DNA of 64,000 nucleotides from Solobacterium sp. (GTDB lineage Bacteria; Bacillota_I; Bacilli_A; Erysipelotrichales; Erysipelotrichaceae). The stretch's first letter is position 1, and each line of letters starts with the position of its first letter. Shown one piece after another: positions 1 to 11,685 of this stretch. A model generated the notes under the pieces. The model was not told the origin of the DNA. It searched no databases and worked only from the letters and a program-made list of their open reading frames with translations. The stretch spans positions 115,729-179,728 of the forward strand of contig JAFWNG010000023.1 of the NCBI GenBank assembly GCA_017510405.1, read 5' to 3'. The translations under genes and the position numbers were made by a program.

Positions 1-375
1 TCCGAGACCTATCACGAAGATATGTCGAAAGCAAATGAATACATTCATAAGCTTGAGGGACTGATCGACGAGAATCCGCTGAATATGCAGCTGCTGCAGT
101 CTACGATGACAGAAGCGCTGGATTTCATCTACAAGCTGTACAACAACGTCAACAATGTTGTAGGAACAGTCGTCATGGTCGAGAATACGATCGTATTCGG
201 AAACCGCTATCGTTCCACATATCCGGATATTGATTCCGAACTGACACGGAGCGAACTGAGCTTCCGGAACGGTGAGTATACACAGGCGCTGCAGACAGCA
301 ATTGCGACGATCGAAAAGATCCATCCGGGCAACTATGAAGCAATGATCAAGGAGAATGCTCGGAGTGCAGCGTAG
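1..375 (+). CDS. ezrA: Septation ring regulator EzrA, C-terminal fragment
   Basis: The frame is open from the window edge, so this is the last ~124 residues of a larger protein. The C-terminal helical segment around VVGTVVMVENTIVFGNRYR followed by a run of acidic, helix-rich sequence and an EKIHPGNYE ending resembles the last spectrin-like repeat of EzrA, a membrane-anchored protein that modulates FtsZ ring assembly at midcell. Synteny supports this: in Bacillus and relatives ezrA lies directly upstream of a cysteine desulfurase and thiI, exactly as here. The 3' end overlaps the next gene by up to 20 bases. The N-terminal membrane anchor is outside the window and cannot be checked. Confidence 0.8.
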   Translation, partial: SETYHEDMSKANEYIHKLEGLIDENPLNMQLLQSTMTEALDFIYKLYNNVNNVVGTVVMVENTIVFGNRYRSTYPDIDSELTRSELSFRNGEYTQALQTAIATIEKIHPGNYEAMIKENARSAA

Positions 376-1495
376 AATCTATCTGGATCACGCCAGTACA
401 ACGCCTGTTCATCCGGAGGTCCTGAAGACATATACATCTCTTCTGGAGAAGTATTATGTCAACAGCGAGTCTCTGTATGATGAGGGAAACAAGGTCTACC
501 AGATGATGGAAAAAGCCCGGGAAGCGATCGCCGGGCTTTTGGATGTAAAGCCGGGAGATATCCTGTTTACGTCCGGATCCAGTGAAAGCAATACAGCAGC
601 GATCAAAGGGGTATGCTTTGCCTGCCCGGATAAGAAGCATATCGTGACCAGCTGTGTGGAACATTCCAGCATCCTGAACGCCTGCCGGCAGATGGAGGAA
701 GTATTCGGGTACGAAGTAACGTATCTTCCGGTAAACAGGGAAGGGAAAGTGTCTCTGCAGGATGTACGGAAGGCAGTGCGGGAAGACACCGCGCTTGTAA
801 GCCTCATGTACGTCAACAACGAGACCGGCAGTGTGACGCCGATCCCGGAGATCGCCGATTATGTGAAGCATCATACGCATGCTTATATGCATACGGATCT
901 GACCCAGGCTGTCGGAAAGGTGCCGCTGGATCTGCGGTATGTGGATCTGGCAAGCATATCGGCGCATAAGCTGGAAGGTCTTAAGGGCAGCGGCATCCTG
1001 GTAAAGAAGACGTTCGTACCGTTCGTGCCTCTGATCAACGGCGGCGAACAGGAATACGGGCTGCGCGGAGGAACGAGCAACGCGTGTGTGAATATGGTAT
1101 TTGCCAAGACGCTGCGGCTTGCGCTGGAAAACGGAGAGAAGAGCCACCGGCATCTCGAGGCGCTGCAGAAGAGGCTGCTGGACGGTCTGCGCGGAATCGA
1201 AGGGATCCTGATCAACAGTCCTGAAGATGCGGTGGTAAGCACCGTAAACTTCTCATATGAAGCGATTCCGAGTGAAGTGATGCAGAATGCGCTGAACCGG
1301 AAAGGCTTCATGGTGAGCGCGAGAAGCACGTGTGCAAGCCGTTCTTCGGATCCGAGCTACGTCTTGAAGGCAATGGGATTCAGCGATGTGCGGGCATCTT
1401 CCTGCATCCGTGTATCCCTGTCGCAGCACAATACCGAAGAAGAGATCGATGCATTCATAAATGCACTGAAGGAGATCACAGAAAACTATGGTTAA
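356..1495 (+). CDS. Cysteine desulfurase (NifS/IscS family)
   Basis: PLP-dependent enzyme that takes sulfur from L-cysteine as an enzyme persulfide and hands it to acceptors; next to thiI the acceptor is most likely ThiI (4-thiouridine in tRNA, thiazole of thiamine). The N-terminal YLDHASTTP motif, the PLP lysine in SAHKLEGLKG (K205) and the catalytic cysteine in RSTCASR (C326) are all present. Length of 379 residues is normal. The ATG at 356 is only one base from an AAGGAG at 349-354; the in-frame GTG at 365 has better spacing (10 bases) and may be the true start, which would give a VQRRIYLDHAS N-terminus. Overlaps ezrA at its start and thiI by 8 bases at its end, so translation is probably coupled. 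Confidence 0.93.
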   Translation: MLGVQRRIYLDHASTTPVHPEVLKTYTSLLEKYYVNSESLYDEGNKVYQMMEKAREAIAGLLDVKPGDILFTSGSSESNTAAIKGVCFACPDKKHIVTSCVEHSSILNACRQMEEVFGYEVTYLPVNREGKVSLQDVRKAVREDTALVSLMYVNNETGSVTPIPEIADYVKHHTHAYMHTDLTQAVGKVPLDLRYVDLASISAHKLEGLKGSGILVKKTFVPFVPLINGGEQEYGLRGGTSNACVNMVFAKTLRLALENGEKSHRHLEALQKRLLDGLRGIEGILINSPEDAVVSTVNFSYEAIPSEVMQNALNRKGFMVSARSTCASRSSDPSYVLKAMGFSDVRASSCIRVSLSQHNTEEEIDAFINALKEITENYG

Positions 1496-2678
1496 ATACG
1501 ATACGATACTGATCCGCTTCGGCGAACTGTCCACGAAGGGGAAAAACCGGAAAGACTTTATCAACCGTCTGTTCCGCAATGTAAAAGATATGCTGAAAGA
1601 CTATCCGGAACTGACATACCGTAAAGCCTATGACCGCATCTATATTAAGATGACAGACGAAGATCCCGATGAGATCGCGGAAAAACTGAAGAAGGTATTC
1701 GGCATCAGTTCGTTCTCGTTCACGGAGAAAGTTGCCTCGGACATCGATACGATCGCCGAGACATGTCTGCGCATTGCGAAGGAAAGCGGCAAGTCAACGT
1801 TCAAGATGATGACGAAACGGCATGACAAGTCATTCCCGATGCGCTCGGACGCAGTAAACCGGGAATGCGCTTCACGCATTCTGAAGAATACGGAACTGAA
1901 GGTCGATGTGCATGATCCGGAGCTGCTGATCCGCGTGGAGATCCACCGCGATGAGACATATATCACGTCCGGAAAGATCCCGGGAGCGGGCGGATTCCCG
2001 GCCGGCATCAACGGGAAGGTACTGCTGATGCTGTCCGGCGGCATCGATTCGCCGGTCGCGGCATACCAGCTGATGAAGCGCGGTCTGGAAGTGGAAGCGG
2101 TGCACTATGCTTCGCCGCCGTACACCAGTGAGAACGCGCGCCGCAAGGTGCTCGATCTGGCCGCGATGGTATCGGAGTATCAGGGCAGAATGAAAGTTCA
2201 TGTGGTCAACTTTACGGATATCCAGCTGAAGATCTATCAGACGGCAGGGGATCCGTATGCAGTGACACTCATGCGCCGCATGATGTTCCGTCTGGCGGAA
2301 CGCATTGCCGAAGAAAACGGATGCCTGGCGATCGGTACAGGCGAGAGCATCGGTCAGGTCGCTTCGCAGACGCTGGAGAGTGTCGCGTGCATCAACAGCG
2401 TCATCCATACACCGGTGCTGCGTCCGCTCATCTGCATGGACAAAGTAGAGATCATCGATATGGCAAGAAAGATCGGTACATATGAGACTTCGATCCTGCC
2501 GTACGAAGACTGCTGCACGATCTTCGATCCGAAGAATCCGGTCACGAAACCGACCAATAAAAAGAGCGAGTACTACGAGGCAAAATTCGATTTTGCGCCG
2601 CTTCTGGACGAAGCTGTTGCGACACAGGAAACGGTCGTTGTACGTCCGCAGAAAAACGATGAGGAGGACTTCCTCTAG
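1488..2678 (+). CDS. thiI: tRNA sulfurtransferase ThiI
   Basis: ThiI adenylates U8 of tRNA and inserts sulfur to form 4-thiouridine; it can also supply sulfur for the thiamine thiazole. The N-terminus (ILIRFGELSTKGKNR) is the ferredoxin-like domain, followed by a THUMP RNA-binding domain to about residue 165, then the PP-loop ATP pyrophosphatase motif SGGIDSPVAAY starting at S183. At 396 residues it lacks the C-terminal rhodanese domain of the enterobacterial enzyme, as is usual in Gram-positives; the upstream desulfurase then supplies persulfide directly. It overlaps the desulfurase gene by 8 bases, matching the nifZ-thiI pair of Bacillus subtilis. Confidence 0.96.
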   Translation: MVKYDTILIRFGELSTKGKNRKDFINRLFRNVKDMLKDYPELTYRKAYDRIYIKMTDEDPDEIAEKLKKVFGISSFSFTEKVASDIDTIAETCLRIAKESGKSTFKMMTKRHDKSFPMRSDAVNRECASRILKNTELKVDVHDPELLIRVEIHRDETYITSGKIPGAGGFPAGINGKVLLMLSGGIDSPVAAYQLMKRGLEVEAVHYASPPYTSENARRKVLDLAAMVSEYQGRMKVHVVNFTDIQLKIYQTAGDPYAVTLMRRMMFRLAERIAEENGCLAIGTGESIGQVASQTLESVACINSVIHTPVLRPLICMDKVEIIDMARKIGTYETSILPYEDCCTIFDPKNPVTKPTNKKSEYYEAKFDFAPLLDEAVATQETVVVRPQKNDEEDFL

Positions 2679-2686
2679 GAGAACTT

Positions 2687-2926
2687 ATGAGCAAACACGA
2701 TACCGCAATACTGGAGTCCTTCAAGACAGGCATGACCGGGGCAGAGTCCTTTTCGGATAAGGAACTTCTCGATGCTCTGAATCCGGTCATCGTTGCCGTT
2801 GAAAAGGATGATACCTACAGTACGAGTGCAAAGCTGAAGATCTTCTTATGGATCTCGCAGCTCAGCAACTGCGCGCCGAAAGAGCGGAAAAAATACATCC
2901 GCAAGATCAGCCGGAAACTCAAATGA
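2687..2926 (+). CDS. Hypothetical 79-residue protein
   Basis: Not recognised. The gene has a clear AGGAG Shine-Dalgarno overlapping the thiI stop region and begins 8 bases after thiI, so it is probably translated from the same mRNA. The product is soluble, with no signal peptide or membrane segment, an acidic first half and a strongly basic C-terminus (PKERKKYIRKISRKLK), which could contact nucleic acid; that is only a guess from charge. It is followed at once by a strong terminator, consistent with it being the last gene of the ezrA-desulfurase-thiI operon. Confidence 0.7.
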   Translation: MSKHDTAILESFKTGMTGAESFSDKELLDALNPVIVAVEKDDTYSTSAKLKIFLWISQLSNCAPKERKKYIRKISRKLK

Positions 2927-2962
2927 AAATGACCCGCATGTTCGAAATGCGGGTCATTTTTA
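2926..2962. terminator. Bidirectional intrinsic terminator
   Basis: A 14-bp near-perfect stem (AAAATGACCCGCAT paired with ATGCGGGTCATTTT) with a short GTTCGA loop ends in a T-run. Its A-rich 5' side gives a T-run on the other strand too, so it can end both the thiI transcript (+) and the convergent bgl gene (-), whose stop codon lies 10 bases beyond. Confidence 0.9.
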
Positions 2963-2971
2963 GATAAGTAC

Positions 2972-6252
<3,281 letters not shown>

Positions 6253-6253
<1 letters not shown>

Positions 6254-6591
6254 TGGGAACGATCTATAAAGGATACGGCTGGGGACGAACGATCACCGGC
6301 GAGACGAACGGCGGTTCGATCTATTCCGGTTATGGCTGGGGCCGTACCATCATCGGTGAATACGACAAGGACACGATCTATAAAGGATACGGCTGGGGCC
6401 GTACGATCATTGGTGAATACCGGGATGGAACGATCTACAGCGGGTATGGCTGGGGCCGTACTATCATTGGCGAATATGACAGCAGCACGGTCTATAAAGG
6501 CTATGGCTGGGGCAGGACGATCGTCGGGGAATACGACGGTGATCCGGCCGGTGCGGCAGCGCTTCTGCTGTTTGCCGAACTGCTGCGCTGA
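6253..6591 (+). CDS. Small protein of five perfect-period 19-residue repeats
   Basis: Not recognised as a named family. The 112-residue product consists of five tandem copies of a 19-residue unit, consensus IYxGYGWGRTIxGEY followed by four variable residues, and then a short Ala/Leu-rich tail (AGAAALLLFAELLR). The DNA period is exactly 57 bases (units begin at 6261, 6318, 6375, 6432 and 6489). The high Tyr/Gly/Trp content and the GE turn suggest short beta-hairpins stacked in a solenoid or small propeller, somewhat like MORN repeats; this is inference. No signal peptide. The ATG overlaps the GH13 stop, so it is coupled to that gene. Confidence 0.8.
6261..6540 (+). repeat. Five tandem 57-bp repeats (coding)
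   Basis: Five units at an exact 57-base spacing. Units 1 and 3 share long identical DNA (CTATAAAGGATACGGCTGGG), and the GGCTGGGG(C/A)CG core is in all. Variation is mostly between repeats of the K-type (IYKGYG: units 1, 3, 5) and S-type (IYSGYG: units 2, 4), which alternate, suggesting duplication of a two-unit block. Confidence 0.9.
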
Positions 6592-6611
6592 TCAGGAAAG
6601 GAGGACCGGAC

Positions 6612-7241
6612 ATGATTCCGATGACAGAGGAAGAAAGACAGCTGCTGCAGTCGGTACTGCCGCACAAACCGGGAAGAAATGATAACTCCCAGGATCATAT
6701 TGAAGAAGCACTTCGGCAGCTGCGCAGTGCAAAAGACTATCTGGATCGGAAGTATCCGGGAGTTCCTCTTGTTTTTCATACATTTGATCCCCAGACAAAA
6801 ATGACGGAAAGAGGATTTGCGCTGGTTTCAGTAAAGGGAAAATCAGCTGTATACAGAGTTCTGATCCGCCGCGCAGGAGACCGGTATATCTGCTCGGATA
6901 CGCTTTACAGCGAGTTTATCCGCGAACAGTATGACGCTGCCCTGGAGCAGTGTCTGCTTCCGTTTGCCGGTCCGGTGAAAGTACATACCGTTTTTCATAC
7001 TCCGGCCGGAGAGAAAATCAATGCGGATACGCCGCTTTCAGCGGTGCTGGCGCATCAGCCGAGACTTGTTCGGCACACAGATATTTATACAGAGATGCCG
7101 TTCGGCAATGAAGAGGAACTGATGAAGAAACTTCGGGAAGGAGGCTTCTACGGCTCTTATACCGTATTCCTCGGCGATGAAAAAGAGTTCAGTTTCCTGG
7201 AATTCCGCGTTCAATCGGAAAGAAAGAACGAAACAGTATGA
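6612..7241 (+). CDS. Hypothetical 209-residue protein
   Basis: No family recognised. A strong AAAGGAGG Shine-Dalgarno lies just upstream of the ATG. The product is soluble with no signal peptide; it begins with an acidic helix (TEEERQLLQSVLP), then a mixed alpha/beta region, and ends with a segment around KLREGGFYGSYTVFLGDE. The last four bases overlap the start of the hydrolase gene (ATGA), so the two proteins are made together and may interact. Immunity, chaperone or regulator roles for the hydrolase are possible but nothing in the sequence decides. Confidence 0.75.
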   Translation: MIPMTEEERQLLQSVLPHKPGRNDNSQDHIEEALRQLRSAKDYLDRKYPGVPLVFHTFDPQTKMTERGFALVSVKGKSAVYRVLIRRAGDRYICSDTLYSEFIREQYDAALEQCLLPFAGPVKVHTVFHTPAGEKINADTPLSAVLAHQPRLVRHTDIYTEMPFGNEEELMKKLREGGFYGSYTVFLGDEKEFSFLEFRVQSERKNETV

Positions 7242-8665
7242 GTCTATCCGTAAAACAGCTGCTTCTGCTGAATAATCTGATGTATCTGGAACCGGAGGAA
7301 GGACCGTTTCCGGATCTTCATTCCTTCAGCGGCAGGAAAGTGAGCGACTGGGTCTATTCGATCGATATTCTCGAGATCAACGATCCGGATCCCGAACATC
7401 CGATGATGACGACTGCGGCGGAGTGGCGGGATATCGTGCTGGCAGCACGCAAGGACAGAAGAATACTGCAGCTCAGGATCCTGAACGTCTTTACCGATCT
7501 GTCCAGAGACGGCGGCGGCTGCAAAAGTGCGGTGTTTATCAGTTTGGATACGGCGGATGCAGTCGTAGTGTTCAAAGGGACGGAGCTGGTCGTCGGATCA
7601 GCCCAGTGGAAAGATAATTTCATCAGCGGAAACGTGACGGATACACCGCATCAGATCCGGGCGCTGGAATGGTACCGGAAAGTATACCTGGAATATCATC
7701 TGGATCAGTTTGAGATCACGGTCACAGGTCATTCCAAGGGAGGCAATAAAGCAAAGTACATCACCGTGCTGGATGATACCGTGGACCGCTGCGTTTCCTT
7801 TGACGGCGAAGGATTTTCCGACTGTTTCTTCAGCAAATACGGGATGGAGATCCTGAAGAATGAGCATAAGATCGAGAATCACATGGTCGATTACGACTAT
7901 ATCAGCATCCTGCTGAATGATATCGGCACAAAGAAATATTATCTCGGCTATAATTACGGCTCCGGCGGATTTGCCGAAAACCACCTGGCAAATACATTTA
8001 TGCGGTTTGATGATCAGGGCAACTTCTGGCTGGACGAGAACAAAGAAGGACGGCCGGCAGAGATGATCGCCCTGGATGAGTTCGCCAACAGCTATCTGCG
8101 CTCCCTAGACGATGAGGAACGGACATATGCACTGGAAATGATGAACGAACTGCTCAATGCGGTCCTTTCGCTGAAGCGGGGAATGAGCCGGGATGAAATC
8201 GTTAAGATCTTCCTGCAGATGGCGGAGAACGATGATACACGCCGGCATATTGCTTACTTTCTTGCTTATGTGATCCGCTTTGAACAGAAATATCCGGCTG
8301 TGATCCGGCTGCTCACAAAACTGTTCGAACGCTTTGACATGGGCGGACTGGTGCAGTACATCGATCTGGTCAGCGGCATTCTGAACTGGAAGAAACAGAT
8401 CCTGTGGGTGTCACTGAGTTTTGATACCCTGACGGCTGCGTTCCATGCCCTGCATCGCAGCGCACCCCAGTGGGTATGCCGGAATCTCGGTGCCTATCTG
8501 GAAAAAGCAGGACTGTATTTATCGGAAGAAGAGATCGCCATGCTGGCAGATGTCGTGGAAATGACCGACAGCTTTCTCAGAACAGTCGTCGTATTTGAGG
8601 ACGGAACAGACAGAGATGTGCACGTTTCTGTAAGGAACAGCTGCAGAAACGATCCGCAGGAATAA
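7238..8665 (+). CDS. Mbeg1-like (DUF2974) alpha/beta hydrolase
   Basis: A 475-residue protein with a lipase-type nucleophile elbow GHSKGGNKAKY at about residues 166-176, the form typical of the Mbeg1-like/DUF2974 family. The upstream strand pair AVVVFKGTE and the QWKDNF segment also match lipase-3-like folds. After the hydrolase domain (to about residue 270) come about 200 residues of helical sequence of unknown role. No signal peptide. The substrate is unknown; family members are assumed to be esterases or lipases. It overlaps the preceding unknown gene by 4 bases and closes the GH13-repeat-unknown-hydrolase operon. Confidence 0.75.
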   Translation: MSLSVKQLLLLNNLMYLEPEEGPFPDLHSFSGRKVSDWVYSIDILEINDPDPEHPMMTTAAEWRDIVLAARKDRRILQLRILNVFTDLSRDGGGCKSAVFISLDTADAVVVFKGTELVVGSAQWKDNFISGNVTDTPHQIRALEWYRKVYLEYHLDQFEITVTGHSKGGNKAKYITVLDDTVDRCVSFDGEGFSDCFFSKYGMEILKNEHKIENHMVDYDYISILLNDIGTKKYYLGYNYGSGGFAENHLANTFMRFDDQGNFWLDENKEGRPAEMIALDEFANSYLRSLDDEERTYALEMMNELLNAVLSLKRGMSRDEIVKIFLQMAENDDTRRHIAYFLAYVIRFEQKYPAVIRLLTKLFERFDMGGLVQYIDLVSGILNWKKQILWVSLSFDTLTAAFHALHRSAPQWVCRNLGAYLEKAGLYLSEEEIAMLADVVEMTDSFLRTVVVFEDGTDRDVHVSVRNSCRNDPQE

Positions 8666-8703
8666 AAAAGAGAAAAAAAGCGTTTGAAAACAGTAACTTT
8701 TCG

Positions 8704-8732
8704 TTGACGCACCATCTTTATGCATGTAATAT
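8704..8732 (+). promoter_or_regulatory. Promoter of the rplU operon
   Basis: TTGACG (8704-8709), 17-base spacer, TAATAT (8727-8732). Predicted start near 8739 leaves a leader of about 107 bases before rplU. Confidence 0.75.
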
Positions 8733-8738
8733 ATTCCT

Positions 8739-8840
8739 GTTATCAGCCCTCAAGTCAGAGGGTCTGTAACCGCTCAGGAAAGGGTTTAAGAGAGAGATCT
8801 CCCCTTGATGGCGCGTCTTAAGATAATGACAGGAGGTGTT
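8739..8840 (+). ncRNA. Ribosomal protein L21 leader
   Basis: The roughly 100-base 5' leader between the promoter and rplU contains a clear hairpin (CCCTC...GAGGG near 8746-8761), further G/A-rich paired segments and the rplU Shine-Dalgarno AGGAGGTG at 8831-8838. Position and look fit the L21 leader family found upstream of rplU in many Firmicutes, where excess L21 is thought to repress. Assigned by position and partial structure only; a covariance-model search would settle it. Confidence 0.6.
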
Positions 8841-8845
8841 GAATT

Positions 8846-9157
8846 TTGTACGCAATTATCGAAACAGGCGGAAAGCAGCTGAAAGTAGAAGCAGGTCAGG
8901 AAATCTTCGTTGAAAAGCTCGACGTTGAACCGGAACAGACAGTCGTATTTGACAAAGTAGTATTTGTCAGCGATGCAACTGCAAAGATCGGTACTCCTTA
9001 TGTTGAGGGAGCCAAGGTCACAGCAACTGTGATCAAACAGGGCAAGGACAAAAAGATCCGTATCTTCAAGTATAAGCAGAAGAAAGGCTCCACACGCCGC
9101 AGACAGGGTCATCGTCAGCCGTATACAAAGCTCAAAGTAGAGACGATCGAGGCATAA
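8846..9157 (+). CDS. rplU: 50S ribosomal protein L21
   Basis: A 103-residue L21 with the family start [14 protein letters not shown] and the C-terminal basic block [17 protein letters not shown] followed by YTKLKVETI. The start is a TTG at 8846, supported by AGGAGGTG seven bases upstream; there is no usable ATG. It heads the rplU-prp-rpmA operon. L21 binds 23S rRNA in the large subunit. Confidence 0.98.
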   Translation: MYAIIETGGKQLKVEAGQEIFVEKLDVEPEQTVVFDKVVFVSDATAKIGTPYVEGAKVTATVIKQGKDKKIRIFKYKQKKGSTRRRQGHRQPYTKLKVETIEA

Positions 9158-9158
9158 G

Positions 9159-9476
9159 ATGATCATCGTCCGGATACAGGAAGAAAACAGTCGGATCCGG
9201 GAAGTCATTGTCACAGGACATGCAGAAGCAGATGAGTTCGGAAAAGATCTGGTCTGTGCTGCCGTGAGCGCAATCACGATCGGCCTGTGCAATGCTCTTG
9301 ATGAAATGACAGACAGTGTCGGATTTGAGATGGAAGACAATCGGATCCGCATCTATGTTCCTGTTATGGATGAAACTGCAGAAACGGTACTGAGAGCGGG
9401 AGTGATCCAGCTGAAGACCGTTGCAGAAGTTTACAGCGAATTTGTTCAGATTATTAACGGAGGAAAAATGCAATGA
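9159..9476 (+). CDS. prp: Ribosomal-processing cysteine protease Prp
   Basis: Prp (YsxB) cuts the N-terminal extension off ribosomal protein L27 in Firmicutes and related phyla. The catalytic His is in [13 protein letters not shown] and the catalytic Cys in DLVCAAVSA, the diagnostic pair. The 105-residue length is standard. It sits between rplU and its substrate gene rpmA, overlapping rpmA by 4 bases. The substrate site is visible in the L27 N-terminus encoded next door, so enzyme and substrate are consistent. Confidence 0.95.
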   Translation: MIIVRIQEENSRIREVIVTGHAEADEFGKDLVCAAVSAITIGLCNALDEMTDSVGFEMEDNRIRIYVPVMDETAETVLRAGVIQLKTVAEVYSEFVQIINGGKMQ

Positions 9477-9760
9477 GATTTACATTAGATATTCAGTTCT
9501 TCGCCAGTAAGAAGGGTGTATCTTCCACAAAGAACGGCCGTGATTCCGCAGGCAGAAGACTCGGTGCAAAGAAGGCAGATGGCGAATACACAAATGCAGG
9601 AAGCATTATTTACCGTCAGAGAGGCACACGGATCTTCCCGGGCAAGAATGTACAGCGCGGCGGAGATGATACACTGTTCGCTACAGCAGCGGGTATCGTC
9701 AGATACGAGCGTCTGGGAAAAGACAAGAAGCAGGTATCTGTTTACCCGGAAGAAGCGTAA
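9473..9760 (+). CDS. rpmA: 50S ribosomal protein L27 (Prp-processed form)
   Basis: L27 of 95 residues. The N-terminal extension [10 protein letters not shown] precedes [14 protein letters not shown]; in the staphylococcal paradigm Prp cleaves after the FF, exposing the ASKKG N-terminus that reaches the peptidyl-transferase centre. The start overlaps prp. A terminator follows directly. Confidence 0.98.
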   Translation: MRFTLDIQFFASKKGVSSTKNGRDSAGRRLGAKKADGEYTNAGSIIYRQRGTRIFPGKNVQRGGDDTLFATAAGIVRYERLGKDKKQVSVYPEEA

Positions 9761-9770
9761 ACAACAAGAA

Positions 9771-9796
9771 GGCTCCTGAACGACAGGAGCTTTTTT
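9771..9796 (+). terminator. Intrinsic terminator between rpmA and obgE
   Basis: Stem GCTCCTG/CAGGAGC with an AACGA loop followed by six T. The obgE Shine-Dalgarno starts within about ten bases, so obgE must be reached by read-through (or by an upstream promoter I cannot see); the hairpin probably tunes the ratio of ribosomal protein to Obg. Confidence 0.85.
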
Positions 9797-9814
9797 CAGG
9801 AAAGGAGGGACCGT

Positions 9815-11089
9815 ATGATTGATCTCATCCGTGTGAAAGTCAAGGCGGGCGACGGCGGCAAGGGCTGTGTTGCCTGGAGACATGAAAAGTATTATCCAAA
9901 CGGCGGACCGTTCGGCGGCGACGGCGGCAAAGGCGGCGATATCTGGTTTCAGGTCGATACGAATGAAACGACGCTGACCAAGCTGCGCTTTACCAGAAGC
10001 ATCAAAGCCGGCAACGGTGCTCCGGGAATGACAAAGAAAATGCACGGCAAGTCCGGAGACGACGTGATCGTCAAGGTGCCGCTCGGCACAATGATCCGGA
10101 ATGCCGAAAACGGAGATCTGCTCGCAGACCTCACCAGACCGAATGAGAAGGTACTCATTGCCCGCGGCGGCCGCGGCGGTCTCGGCAATATGCATTTTGC
10201 GACGGCGCGCAATGATACGCCGGAATATGCCCAGCCGGGCGAGATCGGCGAAAGCTTTGATCTGCAGCTGGAACTGCGGCTGCTGGCCGATGCCGGTCTG
10301 ATCGGATTCCCGTCTGTCGGCAAATCGACGTTCCTTTCGGTCGTTACAGCGGCCAAGCCGGAGATCGCAGCGTATCCGTTTACGACGATCGAACCGAATA
10401 TCGGGGTCGTTTCTCTGCCGGATGACAGAGGCTTCGTACTGGCCGATATGCCGGGACTGATCGAAGGCGCCGGCGAAGGAAAGGGACTCGGACATGAGTT
10501 CCTGCGGCACATCCGCAGATGCCGTGTGCTGATCCACATCGTGGATATGAGCGGCACGGAACGCAATCCGATCGAAGATTACGAGATCATCAATAAAGAG
10601 CTGGCGACGTATGATCTTTCCCTGGAGGAAAGACCGCAGATCGTTGTGGCAAATAAAATGGATGATGAATACTCCAACCTCTATCTGGAGGAATTCAAGG
10701 CGGCGTACCCGGACCTGAAAGTCTTTGAAATGAGTGCGCTGACCAAAAAAGGAATCGATGCCGTCCTGTATGCGGCAATGGAAGAGATCGAAAAGGCGCG
10801 CGCTGAGGAAGAGCCGGAAGAGACGAAGGAAGAAGTCGTCGTCTACCGCTATCAGCCGAAGCGTCCGGATTTCGAGATCCGCAGCGAAGGTCTCAACCGC
10901 TGGCGTGTCGTATCCGCCAAGATCGACCGTCTGGCCGAACAGGTGGACTTTGACAAGCCGGAAGAAGAATACCGCTTCGCATCCACGCTTACGCATATGG
11001 GCATTGATGAAGCGCTCCGCAAAGCCGGCGTCAAAAACGGGGACCAGGTCATTATCGGTTCCTACATCATGGACTTCGTAGACGAGTGA
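9815..11089 (+). CDS. obgE: GTPase Obg
   Basis: Essential ribosome-assembly and stress GTPase. The glycine-rich Obg domain (repeated GDGGKGG motifs, residues 1-158) precedes the G domain: P-loop GFPSVGKST, switch/G3 DMPGLIEGA, G4 NKMD and G5 SAL. The C-terminal OCT domain of about 75 residues is present. Length of 424 residues is typical. AAAGGAGG lies upstream of the ATG. Downstream ruvAB are only 10 bases away and likely co-transcribed. Confidence 0.97.
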   Translation: MIDLIRVKVKAGDGGKGCVAWRHEKYYPNGGPFGGDGGKGGDIWFQVDTNETTLTKLRFTRSIKAGNGAPGMTKKMHGKSGDDVIVKVPLGTMIRNAENGDLLADLTRPNEKVLIARGGRGGLGNMHFATARNDTPEYAQPGEIGESFDLQLELRLLADAGLIGFPSVGKSTFLSVVTAAKPEIAAYPFTTIEPNIGVVSLPDDRGFVLADMPGLIEGAGEGKGLGHEFLRHIRRCRVLIHIVDMSGTERNPIEDYEIINKELATYDLSLEERPQIVVANKMDDEYSNLYLEEFKAAYPDLKVFEMSALTKKGIDAVLYAAMEEIEKARAEEEPEETKEEVVVYRYQPKRPDFEIRSEGLNRWRVVSAKIDRLAEQVDFDKPEEEYRFASTLTHMGIDEALRKAGVKNGDQVIIGSYIMDFVDE

Positions 11090-11099
11090 GGACATTGCT

Positions 11100-11684
11100 A
11101 TGATTGCATTTATACAGGGGAAGATCGCGGCGGTCACTCTGGATTCGATCGTACTGGATCATCAGGGAATGGGATGGCTGATCCGCTATCCGCATGCCGG
11201 CCGGGTGCATATCGGGGAAGAGAGAAAGATCTATACCTATATGCACATCGCTGAGAATGACGTCAGTATGTTCGGCTTTGAAAGCCAGCTGGAGAAAGAC
11301 CTGTTCCTGCGTCTGATCAGCGTTAAGGGACTCGGCCCCAAGACAGCTGTGGCGATGCTGGCAAAAGCAGATGCCCAGCAGATTATATCTGCGGTGGAAA
11401 GCGGCAATGTTGCATTCCTGAAATCGATGCCTGGTGTCGGCAATAAGTCCGCGTCTCAGATCATTCTGGATCTCAAGGGAAAACTGGTGCAGAGCGAGGA
11501 AGCGTCGGTGACTGCCCTGAGTTCGGAAGTACAGGATGCGTGCGACGCGCTGGCGGGACTCGGCTATAAGCAGGCGGAGATCCGTCAGGCAGCGAAAGTC
11601 ATGAATGAACAGCCGGGCAGGACATCTTCGGAATATCTGAAGATCGGCCTGAAGGTTCTGGCGCAGAGCAAGCTCGGAGGTTGA
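11100..11684 (+). CDS. ruvA: Holliday junction branch migration protein RuvA
   Basis: A 194-residue RuvA: N-terminal OB-fold ([20 protein letters not shown]), tandem helix-hairpin-helix motifs ([16 protein letters not shown] and [17 protein letters not shown]) that grip the junction DNA, and the C-terminal three-helix domain that contacts RuvB. Followed by ruvB after one base. Confidence 0.97.
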   Translation: MIAFIQGKIAAVTLDSIVLDHQGMGWLIRYPHAGRVHIGEERKIYTYMHIAENDVSMFGFESQLEKDLFLRLISVKGLGPKTAVAMLAKADAQQIISAVESGNVAFLKSMPGVGNKSASQIILDLKGKLVQSEEASVTALSSEVQDACDALAGLGYKQAEIRQAAKVMNEQPGRTSSEYLKIGLKVLAQSKLGG

Positions 11685-11685
11685 T

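Noticed and set aside
6261..6540. Possible CRISPR or noncoding tandem array
   Set aside because: The five 57-base units are in frame, encode a clean repeat protein and lack repeat/spacer structure.
7238..8665. Mbeg1-like hydrolase as a T7SS toxin with the 6612 gene as immunity protein
   Set aside because: It has no LXG/WXG domain, precedes its partner's expected position, and lies 22 kb from the T7SS locus; nothing supports secretion.
9485..11137. 550-codon minus-strand open frame opposite rpmA-obgE
   Set aside because: Covers two certain genes on the other strand and has the Arg/Phe/His-rich look of an antisense frame.
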